A DNA stretch of 64,000 bases, from positions 186,001-250,000 of the forward strand of contig JAGTXK010000054.1 in the NCBI GenBank assembly GCA_019096195.1, given 5' to 3'. The notes beneath the pieces were generated by a model, which was not told the origin of the DNA, did no database searches, and was given only the letters and a program-made list of their open reading frames with translations. The stretch comes from Boletus sp. NGJ. Its lineage: Eukaryota > Basidiomycota > Agaricomycetes > Boletales > Boletaceae. Positions 37,111 to 46,192 of this stretch are shown here, piece after piece; the stretch's first letter is position 1; each line of letters opens with the position of its first letter. Made by a program: the position numbers and the translations under genes.

Positions 37111-38091
37111 ATGGTGAGCCGAATAACCCTGGAGACCATGACTCCGTCTCATCCAGTGCCAATCGTCGTCCCAATTAGACGCATCGGGAAATCCACCGAG
37201 CGGATAAACCTCCATCTTATGAAGATCAGCGACATTACTCTCCCCAATGTGCTCATTGTCGGGGAGACAGGTGTGGGGAAAAGCTCCGTCGTCAACCTTA
37301 TTGCTGGGGAATCACTCGCTGCAGTCCATTCTGGCGCGGGTGGCTGCACGATGGAAGCGAGCTCATACGACATCGTTCTCCCGGACAACCAAGGACTCAG
37401 CCATCATATCCGTTTATTTGATACAGTCGGCTTAAACGAACCGCTGTTCGGGAAGACCGACTACCTCACGGCGATCGAGAAAGCGAACGCGCTCATCTGT
37501 CAGCTCCAACGTACGGGTGGCATTCGCCTCATCCTATTTTGTTTTCGCGGTGGCAGAATCACAGCGGTGATGCAAAACAATTACCGTTTGTTTTGCAACA
37601 TCCTGTGTCAGAACGAGGTTCCGGTCGCATTCGTCATCACGGGTTTGGAGAACGAGAAGTCGATGGAGGGGTGGTGGGAGAATAATGTGTCGTTGTTTGA
37701 AGCATATCGTCTTTCGTGCGCTTCGCACGCGTGCGTCACCGCAACCCGTGGACTCAACAATCATTACGCGGAGCGATACCGACAATCCCAGGAAACGATA
37801 CGGGCTATGCTCTTGGGGCATGTGAGTGGGGTTGGCACGTCGTGGCAACCCGAACGGACGGGGTGGTTCATTCATCTTGCGGGCAGGTTGTTGAAGTGGC
37901 TAGGCCAAATCAGGAACCGGCGTCGACACGTGTTGACGGTGGAGGAGCTGACTCGACACCTTCAAGATAAGTGCAAGTTTTCTCGATCGGAAGCGGTGTA
38001 TTTGGCGGGTAAGATATGGACCAAGCGGCTGGAAAACGCGGGGCCTGACTTTGTGAAATCGGATGACGCCTCTTCGGTTGACTCATTGTAA
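37111..38091 (+). CDS. Single-domain AIG1/GIMAP-like GTPase
   Basis: An open frame of about 326 aa from the ATG at 37111; an inner ATG at 37138 is also possible. G1 is VGETGVGKSSVVN, then a GCT switch (AGGCTMEAS), G3 DTVGLNEP, strand LILFCFRGG, and FVITGLENEK at the G4 position, followed by GWWENN and HACVTA as in its paralogues. After the G domain comes TGWFIHLAGRLLKWLGQI followed by RNRRRH: an amphipathic, basic helix that could touch a membrane. The tail (LTRHLQDKCKFSRSEAVYLA) is a small helical module. The second G-like domain of the longer paralogues is absent. A truncated relative lies at 34.1 kb, and the next gene downstream is a close homologue on the same strand. Intact; function unknown. 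Confidence 0.8.
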   Translation: MVSRITLETMTPSHPVPIVVPIRRIGKSTERINLHLMKISDITLPNVLIVGETGVGKSSVVNLIAGESLAAVHSGAGGCTMEASSYDIVLPDNQGLSHHIRLFDTVGLNEPLFGKTDYLTAIEKANALICQLQRTGGIRLILFCFRGGRITAVMQNNYRLFCNILCQNEVPVAFVITGLENEKSMEGWWENNVSLFEAYRLSCASHACVTATRGLNNHYAERYRQSQETIRAMLLGHVSGVGTSWQPERTGWFIHLAGRLLKWLGQIRNRRRHVLTVEELTRHLQDKCKFSRSEAVYLAGKIWTKRLENAGPDFVKSDDASSVDSL

Positions 38092-38540
38092 AACTTTGCT
38101 GTATTTAAGTTGCGCCTTTCAACTTTGTGTTGCAACTAGCACCGATGAAGTGTACACATACGAGGATGTATTACCATTCCCTGACAGATATGGATCGTCG
38201 TCTTTAATGAAACCCCTGTGTACGGGGATCAAGACCTTCGTGAATACTCCATCAACTTCAAGGCAGGACACGGTGTCAATTCATCACCAGGCGTGATTTG
38301 CTTCGCGTCGAATGATAACGATGATACCCACAACCCTTTTATTAAAGATCCCATCTGGATTACCTACTTGAAAACTTCAGCTTCGATGACCCTATATACC
38401 TCTGCCCAAGAAATGAAACGCACTCATACGTCGTTGAGGTCTGTAACTCTGTCAAAGAAGACTGCATCGATTCCTGTAAGCAGTACGTTCCTCCGTGACG
38501 TGCTTCGAGTTGAACCCAGCTCGGTGTGAAGGTACCCACT
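38092..38540. other. Spacer between tandem GTPase genes
   Basis: About 450 bp that should contain the downstream gene's promoter. Open frames here (for example 38218-38529) have no recognisable motif, though one could supply an untranslated or short coding first exon. Confidence 0.4.
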
Positions 38541-39395
38541 ATGCCTCACGACCCACCGCCCGCATGCGACTCACAACCGTGTAACGTCATCATATTTGGA
38601 GAGACGGGGACGGGTAAAAGCTCTGTGGTCAACTTGATTGCAGGGTACCAACTCGCCGAAACGTCGCCCGATGCAGGTGCCTGCACATTTACCTCCAATC
38701 CTTATCGCGTCGTTTTTGAAGAAGATCAGCTATTCTGTGTATGGGATACGATCGGCCTGAATGAGCCAGAGATGTCGCAAGTCGACTATCTTCGTGCCAT
38801 CAAAGAAGCGTACAAGTTGATCAAGGAGCTCGAACGTTCGGGAGGCGTTCACCTCCTCTTGCTATGCATGCGTGGCAGAATAACAAAGTCTGTGCAGCAG
38901 AATTACAGGTTGTTTGTCAAAGTACTCTGTGAAAAGAAGGTACCTCTCGGCGTCGTCATCACCAACTTGGAGAACCAACGGTGTATGGAAGAGTGGTGGA
39001 CCAACAACGAAAAGGTGTTCAAGAATTCCGGCATATACCCGGACGGACACGCATGCATCACCGCTAGCCCGGCGGTGGCGGTCATCCTCCCTGAAAGATA
39101 CAAGGAGTCAAGAGAGAGGATGCGTGAACTTCTCCGGAATTTGACGCTGTCCACTGGCACAGGGTGGAGGAAGGAGAAGAAAGGATGGTTGATCGACTTG
39201 TTGGGAAAAATGGCGAAGATCCTCCTTCCGAGACGCGGTCGCTCCAGCCAAGGCCCAACCCGCGCGAAACTGACGAAGAAACTGGTCAAGGAGTGCGGGT
39301 TTTCGTCCCAAGACGCAAAATCTATAGCGGCTTCCATTATCGAGGTAATTCGTGACCAGAACCCTGACAGCGATGCCAGTGGAAGTTCGCTATGA
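38541..39395 (+). CDS. Single-domain AIG1/GIMAP-like GTPase, tandem copy
   Basis: An intronless 284-aa frame starting MPHDPPPACDSQPCNVIIF. G1 is GETGTGKSSVVN, followed by AGACTFTS, G3 DTIGLNEPEM, LLLLCMRGR, and VVITNLENQ at the G4 position, then EEWWTNNEKVF and HACITA. C-terminal to the G domain are KGWLIDLLGKMAKILLPRRG (amphipathic and basic) and LTKKLVKECGFSSQDAKSIA. Both align with the same parts of the gene at 37111, so the shared C-terminal layout is conserved and probably functional. The ATG at 38541 was chosen because no earlier ATG is in frame nearby. The guanine-specificity motif differs from the textbook NKxD. Relatives in animals self-assemble on membranes; whether this one does is untested. 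Confidence 0.82.
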   Translation: MPHDPPPACDSQPCNVIIFGETGTGKSSVVNLIAGYQLAETSPDAGACTFTSNPYRVVFEEDQLFCVWDTIGLNEPEMSQVDYLRAIKEAYKLIKELERSGGVHLLLLCMRGRITKSVQQNYRLFVKVLCEKKVPLGVVITNLENQRCMEEWWTNNEKVFKNSGIYPDGHACITASPAVAVILPERYKESRERMRELLRNLTLSTGTGWRKEKKGWLIDLLGKMAKILLPRRGRSSQGPTRAKLTKKLVKECGFSSQDAKSIAASIIEVIRDQNPDSDASGSSL

Positions 39396-40799
39396 TGTTT
39401 CGGATAAACACATGAACGTTGTTCATCTCCGTTTGCGCGTATTGCCAGTAGTCACGTCGAATCGTTGTCCCTCCGTCTTCGCTTACTGTACCGCTAATAA
39501 CAAGCTGCCGCTTCGAAGTTCGGACATTGTTGTCAACGAGGAACGTAGACTTGCCAGAACACCTAAATTTACTCGAAGGTATTGCTTGCTCCCGGGCCGC
39601 GTGCCGGAAGCGTACTAAGCCACATGCGAGCGTAATTTGACTAATTCCCACGAACGATTCGACTTGTTCTTTATCCTCACCAACTCGCTGATGAGTCAGG
39701 TTTCAACGGGTGAGGTCCGCTCATTGCATGTAAAACCTCTATAGGTGAACCAGGTGCGGGTCAATAGTTTTCACCTTTGGCACTTCGGTATCAGTCCTGG
39801 ACGATGAACTTGATAAAACAGGCTAACGTTTTACAGCCGGCTGCAAAAGGAGACAACTTGTAAAGTCATACCTGATTTGTCTCCATTCATAGCGGTTACA
39901 CATAGCATCTCGGTTTTGCAACGCCGATACCTACATAGGCAGGTTCGAAACCGCACGCTCTATACCGCCCCTTCGCCTGTTCATGCACGTACTGTACGCA
40001 GCCTCGTCGGCGGAGAGGGGCTTCCAACGGACGCAGCAAATAGGTCTCTCCTTGCAAAGTGACTCAGCTCTACGGTCGCGCTGCGCGCTGCCCACCTAAG
40101 AGGCTCGCCAGTAAATGGACTTAGCAACCGTAGTAAGGATCAGATACTTATTACTTTATGAAATATTTCATGCTCAGAAACTAATCAATCCGCCCATCAG
40201 TCAGTAGTTGTGCACCGTGTCGAGTGCCCACTACACACTTTTTTTAAAAATGAACAGACAGTTGAGATCCGGCACTGTTTCGCTTCTCGTCTCTGTTTGT
40301 TACATGATGGCATGTTCGGGTGTCAGACTATAATAATTGTGACAGACCTATACCATGGTCAAGGAACGTGGTATGTTCCCTTTGGTTTCGTTCCCCCCCC
40401 CTCCCCCCATCACATTTTCCTGAACAGTTGTCTATGGTCTCTGTCTGTATCACGTTATTAGTAGCTCATCTTTGCAAGAAGAAGAATGCTGGACGTCCGC
40501 GTCTCTCCGATATTGGTAAATAGGAATTGATCCTCGCCATCCGGAAGACGTATGCAAGATGGGGTGAAGAATCTGGTTCGTTCCTCCATGGCATGTACCC
40601 CGGTCCTGACTGATGTATACATCCAGGTAGCATCATTTATACTCGATTTTTGACTCAAGACATGATCATTATTAACTCAGAAAATTGCGCAAGACCTCGA
40701 TCAACTGTACCAGAATTACTCCAGGAGCCCCGCAAACCTCATTCCTATTAAAGTCGTCTTCTGCTTTCAAGCAGCGGACTTAGTGATATCGAGAACAGC
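39396..40799. other. Intergenic, no gene recognised
   Basis: About 1.4 kb downstream of the tandem GTPases. Short frames lack family features. I see no RNA gene or transposon ends. Poly-C/T runs occur near 40393-40407. Confidence 0.4.
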
Positions 40800-42500
40800 T
40801 TTGCGATAGAGTTCTCATCCATATTTTTACCATATGGTGACCGCTGGCGCCTCCACCGCCGACATTTCCACCAAGCATTCCATCTCAATGCAGCTCCTTC
40901 ATTTCGTCCCATCCAACTGCGAAAAGCGCATGACTTGATTAAGCTTTGGTATCAAAGCCTCATGATTTTTCGGCACACTTACAAGCGTAAGGCAATTCTT
41001 TGTGAGCTTATCGGTCACTTTGATAGTTCGTTCCCAACAGCCTTAGTACATCAACGATTATGTCGGAAGTGTATGATTACGACGCTTCAGGCGTGGATGA
41101 TCTAATCGTAGCTCATGTTGAGCGTGTGTCGAATATTGCAGTAAAAGAAATGCGACCAGAGGTGACCACTCTAATAGCCGTATTTCCACTCTGTAAGTGC
41201 TCCATTTATGGGTTGTCAAGTGGATTTGACGGTTTGGTTGATCATTCTCTCCATACACAACGCTCTGATTTCGCGACAGTCTACTGCGGGTAGAAGCACC
41301 TTTTGAGTATGTAAAGAGGAGTATGGTTAGTAAATGATTGTCTGAAGTTATGTGATTATCAGCCTAACAAAAGCCATACGGGTACATCATACTAGACGGC
41401 AGGAACTGCCACTCCATCTATGGTGTCGGATGCATTATTGAGGATACACTGGCAGGACAGGGCAAGCACGCAAGCAGAGGCAGCCTACAGTATCTTGAGA
41501 AAGCAGTGAAGGAAGCCTGTGCAAGTGCCTGCGCCGGTAAACAAACCCTCCGAAAATGCTTGACTGGGCTGTGTTTTAACCATGTGTAATTAGCTGCGTC
41601 GGAAACGGTACGAAGCTGACTTTGCAAAGTGCCGAGGGCCTTCCATTGAGCACACTGCCTCGAACAGACGTATTCCACCCTCATGATCTTCATTATGGCG
41701 ATGGTTCTGTACCCTGACGTGCAAGCACAGGCCCAAGTTGAGATTGATTCTGTCGTCGGCGAAGGACTGCAAAGGCTTCCTCGCGAGGAGGATCGGTCCT
41801 CGCTTCACTACGTCGAAGCCGTAGTCAAAGAAACGTTGCGATGGCACCCAGTTGGGCCACTGGGTAAGTAGACTGTAACGCACGTAACGGCAACCGAATT
41901 CTGATCGTTCCCCAAGGTATTCCGCATGCAACTGTGGGCGATGAAGGATAGCATATCCCCAAAGGATGGTCATCTCTCTTTGGGCCAAGGGCATCGTTAA
42001 CCGTTTTCCCCCGTGTTTAGGTGCAACAGCGATAGTGAACGCACGGTACGTTCCGAGTGCACAGTTCAACCTGTACGGGCTGATCTTACGTGCAGGGTGA
42101 TGTCCCAAGACCCAACCAAGTTCCTCGAACTGGAAAAGTTCAAACCCGAGCGCTTTCTACAAGAGAACAGCCACTCTGTTGACAACTCTCGTTTGCATTC
42201 GGATTCGGTCGACGCGTCGTGCAAGTCACGCGCGCTCTCGCGTTTTCTGTCTGCCTCGGTTCAGGGGCTGCTGATCCTGTCATGGCTTAGCGTCGGGAGA
42301 CAACGCGTCCCTCTGGATCTCGATCGTTTCTCTGCTTGCCGTTTCCCGTTTCGACGCGCCAACTTCATGGAACCCGGGCCCGGACGGTGTCGACGTGAAA
42401 TGGACGGAAGGCATCACCACGTGTGCCATCCCGTTTTTCCCCTTCGATGTGGTGCTGGTTCTTATATATCCGTCGTTCTTTTTGCTTCCCAGGCACCCTG
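40800..42500 (+). pseudogene. Cytochrome P450, degenerate
   Basis: Pieces of a basidiomycete P450 occur in order: LPYGDRWRLHRRHFHQAFH (helix C, near 40830), MSEVYDYDASGVDDLIVAH (near 41060), MALVLYPDV-like helix I/J text and [12 protein letters not shown] (ExxR, near 41840), DPTKFLELEKFKPERFLQE (PERF, near 42110), the heme-loop start AFGFGRRV (near 42199), and a C-terminal WNPGPDGVDVKWTEGITTC. Reading frames change several times. An in-frame stop falls where the usual tyrosine of the GYHIP motif would be, one intron donor looks mutated, and the cysteine expected after FGFGRRV is out of frame. No N-terminal membrane anchor is seen. It looks like a host P450 that has lost function. Exact ends are approximate. 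Confidence 0.7.
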
Positions 42501-43017
42501 AAGGATTCGGTACGTGATCAAGCTACGGCACGAGAACATGAGCCCCGAAAAGCTTGCTCACCTGATTGGGCTGGCTGGGTTGTAACACGTCAATTGGGCT
42601 GCGTGCCCAGCCTGTACTGAGACTCCGTCTGAGAGTGACATTATCAGCATAACATCAAGGTAACCCTTCAATTAATAAATTTTATAGGTCTACTGTTGAA
42701 TATGTTAAAATCCGAGTAGCATCGTATGAAATAAATCGTGGTGTTAGCCGCCTTGTTCTGCGGTCAGACACACCTACATGTGATGTAAAGCCCTGAGATG
42801 TTAGGTCGAGTTCTTTTAATGGATCACATCTGATTCTGCTCTGCACGATGTCCGCCCAGATAGGTTCAGTCCAATTTATTGTAACATACCATCGCGATCG
42901 AAATAATATACATGAAACCATGAAGAATGAAATACCAAGACCCCAACAATGGACTTTCAAATGAGTCGTTACGGTTCAATATCCCCGGACAAGCACAGGA
43001 AGATGGAACCCACGTGG
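42501..43017. other. Intergenic, no gene recognised
   Basis: A short AT-rich gap between the P450 relic and the Bax-inhibitor gene, with nothing recognisable. Confidence 0.4.
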
Positions 43018-44322
43018 TTAACGATCCTGGAGGTCGTTCAGGAGACGGAGAATGTTGATGACTAGGAGCAGATATGAGTGGGTTTGATCCATGTCAAAAT
43101 CGTTGGGTTGAACTTACAAAGGTTAACAAAACTACAAAATAGGGACAGTTAGTCAGTTGCCATGCACTGGATGAAACAAGACGTACTCGAGGTAAAGACT
43201 AATAGAACCCAAAATAAATTCATCAGGGGACAGACGCTTCGTGATGGTGAACGTGTCGAAGACGATGTAGCCGCTAAAGATCAAGCAGCCTCCGAGTGCG
43301 TATATAATGTCCATCGTCTGTCCGAAAGGAATAAACAAGTTGACGAGCCCAACCATCACTACGGAGTAAATGTTAGATTCAAGCAAGTGTGGGAGGTTAT
43401 CAGAATCCACGACATACTAAAAGCGACGAGGCCGCCGAACAGCCATGGCCCAAGACCAGAGAAATCGTACTGCAAACGACGTTGGATATAACTGTATGAA
43501 TTAAAAGAGAAACACCAACCTTTGACTGGAGTGTGAAAAGTGTCAAGCCGAGGAAGACTCCTAAGGTGATCAGGCTGCAAGCAATTAATAAACTTGACAA
43601 GCGAGAGAAGCGATGCAAGACGTACAGGGCTTGAAGTACGATAACATTGTCGAAGGACGCGGTGAGTACTCCTAAAGTGAATGCTTCCATTACGGTAAAT
43701 GTGGACAGCAACACGAGGTTGAGAGGGTGGCTATGACGTTTCCAGAAGAGAAGAGCTAGGTTGACGAGGGTACCGAAGAGAGGGAGGTAAAGAGACCACG
43801 TGCTGGGCAGAAATCAGACAGAGAGTTAGCATGCAGCACGAGGTTGGACGCACTGCTCTCGAACCCATAGAATCGCTGAAGGAGACTGGGAAATACCGCC
43901 GGCGACCAAGCACGTAGCAAGCTATTTATTCACAAGGTTGGGAGCTGTACGCGGAAGAACTCGAGGGCATCTTACAATCTGACAGACTACAGAAGGTGTG
44001 AGTTGAGCGTAAGAGCCAACGGTGGGGTACTCACACAGGATAGTGTATACCTTGCGGACGAAAGCAGCACGAACTTCACCGGAACTCTCAGAAACAGTAA
44101 CACCGTACTGTAATCATATATGCGTGAGTGTGCGGGCGATGTTTCCGGACACTGCCCTACCTTGAAGTCATCCGGAACATCATCCTGGTTGGGTTGATCA
44201 TAGGAAGCACGACCGAGTAATGGCTCGGCAGCGCCAAATCCTGGGTCGTCGATCAAGGGCTTTCTAGACGACCCGGTAGCCTGGTAAGCCGGAGGAGAGA
44301 CTGGATTTTGGCTTGAGCTCAT
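43018..44322 (-). CDS. Bax inhibitor-1 / Lifeguard (TMBIM) family membrane protein
   Basis: TMBIM proteins are multi-pass ER or vacuolar calcium-leak channels that counter cell death (yeast Bxi1/Ybh3). The gene has about eight short exons. The N-terminus (MSSSQNPVSPPAYQATG) is Pro/Ser-rich and cytosolic, as in Lifeguard proteins. Conserved strings follow: YGVTVSESSGEVRAAFVRKV, FTLGVLTASFDNVIVLQAL, LGVFLGLTLFTLQSKYDFSG, MDIIYALGGCLIFSGYIVFD and SPDEFILGSISLYLEFVNLF, ending NILRLLNDLQDR at 43018. Seven hydrophobic segments are expected; six or seven can be seen across the exons. The C-terminal aspartate pair that senses pH is represented by the FD and DLQD regions. Splice joins at SLYLE-FVNLF-INILRL keep frame. 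The gene appears intact. Confidence 0.9.
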
Positions 44323-44588
44323 TTCTGCGAAGTGATAAGCAAGAGTAGAGGACGTCAGTGAACGTTTGGAGTAAGTTATGACTTGTTATATCCCCACGGA
44401 GACCGGATGAATCAGCATGAGTGCGGCTGTGCACCTCTGAGCTGACTTGTTTTGGGTTGTTCACTGCCCCTCGCCTGCATCTTCAGTTGCTATTGAACGT
44501 GCTACATATGAAAATACTGACAGACGTTCAACATGAAAACCACGCCATATGTCAAGTCCAATGTAATACTTCCGTCCGAGTCCCAGGA

Positions 44589-45005
44589 TCACTCGTGGCT
44601 GTTGTTTCCTTCTCCCGGTGTCTCCGCTTTGGCTGGTGGTTGCTGTGTGGGCATCGTATTCGAAGCAGGGCTGGCAGAGTTCGAGCCACCTCTCGAGCCG
44701 TCTTGGCTGTAATCTGGGCTTTGCATGAATCGCCTGTCCCTTCCCCTCGCCATCATCCACCCCCCGTCTCGCGGTGGTCTTTCTGGCAACCTTTTGACAA
44801 CGTATAGCCCCGATCCATCTGCGCTGTCTCCGTGCGTGCGGTTGCGATCCCGATTGGCTGTCCGTTGATTACGATCCAAGTGGTGGAATACGTGGCTATC
44901 ATTACTGAGATCGTTTTCGCCTTGACGGACCGTGAGGTCGTGGCGAGGTAAGGCGTGGGTCGTGTGCATCACCGCGATCGCAGCAAGAAGGGCAAGGGCA
45001 CGCAT
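44589..45005 (-). CDS. Small secreted protein, unknown function
   Basis: A 138-aa single-exon frame. The N-terminus MRALALLAAIAVMHTTHALP is a clear signal peptide, probably cleaved after THA. The mature part is hydrophilic, low in cysteine, and rich in Asn, Asp, Arg and Gly (NQRTANRDRNRTHGDSADGS), without a recognised domain, so it is likely disordered. NRTHG contains an N-glycosylation sequon. It could be an extracellular or wall-associated protein or an effector-like candidate; nothing in the sequence decides. A TATA-like element lies about 105 bp upstream. Confidence 0.7.
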   Translation of the reverse strand: MRALALLAAIAVMHTTHALPRHDLTVRQGENDLSNDSHVFHHLDRNQRTANRDRNRTHGDSADGSGLYVVKRLPERPPRDGGWMMARGRDRRFMQSPDYSQDGSRGGSNSASPASNTMPTQQPPAKAETPGEGNNSHE

Positions 45006-46192
45006 ATGTGGCGATGATAGAGGCAGAGAGGTAGGTCAAATAATAGGCGCGAGACGAAAAAAAAAAGTGTGGTAGGGTTGCTAGACCGACGTTTTTTCGT
45101 CCCGCCGGTTTATATGTCTCTGGCGGCTGACACAGTTAAACCGACTCGCGTCGTCACGGTAGGCTCTGAGGCTGACAGCTGCATCTTACCTTGTCCGATG
45201 CCCTCCATCGGACGATTAGACACGCTTAGATATGATACATGCGGTATGATGGTAATTTCAATCCTCGAGCGCTGACTCCAAGTTATGCCAGCCTCCCATA
45301 ACTTGACATTGGTTGCCACCGTGCCAGGGCTTACTCATGTCCTTCACCACGGTCCGACGCCGACCCAGTGGCAACTCCCATCAACTCCGTTCATTCACCA
45401 ACAGACTGGAGCATTCTCGGTGACGCCGAGCGCCAGGCCTCATTGCGCCATCCACATATACAGCATGACTGAACTCGCACCAAGGTGCATGTGCTCGCAC
45501 GTTCTCCGAGTCACTCGAATGCCTTGCTCGTTAACCCTTTCTGGATACAGAATGACATTGTTTGACTCGGACGCAGTGTGTAAGGAATCTATGTGCCTGT
45601 TCCGTCCGACACGGCCCTCAGAAAGAGAGACCGGTCATCGCAATATGGGCCCGTTGTGATGCAACTTGCGCAGTCAATCACCACTCCGATACGCGCCACC
45701 AGATTTCCGGGCAATTCTACACATTGGGCAAGCTCGGGTCTCGGGTACGACGTACCCCCGTATACGACGAGATCTAACATTTGGGTGTCACACACAGAAA
45801 ACGATCACGATCTCACCGAACCGCTGTGATCATACGCGTTTCTGTGAAATCAAGCTCGAGCATCGTGGCTTGGCAATCACCCCGTGTGGGGTCCAGGACG
45901 GACCGTTTGCCTGCCGCTATTCGAAGTTGAACCTCCCCACCGTCAGTGGCGTTCATATAGCACTATCCGGTCAACAAGGGTGGTAGTCGGCGTTCCGAGT
46001 GAGTCGTTCAACGGTGACTGTTCGCGAAATCAAAATCGAACACTTTCTACATCGTCTCATCATTTGGTACAAAATTCTTAGGCGCCTTCTAAGTTGTGAT
46101 GTGATATCTACACGCATCGTCACGTACGGGTATCATACCATCATCCTGTGCGAGGCGGCGTTATTTCAGTCTTTGTGCGCTTCTAACTCTTT
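45006..46192. other. Intergenic, no further gene recognised
   Basis: Besides the promoter of the secreted-protein gene (45005) and the 3' end of the transporter, no open frame resembles a known family. Confidence 0.4.
45108..45115 (-). promoter_or_regulatory. TATA-like element upstream of the secreted-protein gene
   Basis: The minus strand reads ATATAAAC about 105 nt upstream of the ATG at 45005, a plausible TATA position for a fungal gene. Inference from sequence only. Confidence 0.4.

Noticed and set aside
36781-37215. 144-codon minus-strand frame
   Set aside because: It is antisense to the start of the intact GTPase gene and its duplicated upstream region, with no motif.
39930-39960. tRNA-like T-loop (GGTTCGAAACC)
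   Set aside because: The T-stem and acceptor stem do not pair, and no anticodon arm can be placed.
41590-42108. 172-codon minus-strand frame
   Set aside because: It is antisense to the P450 relic, whose plus-strand motifs explain this sequence.
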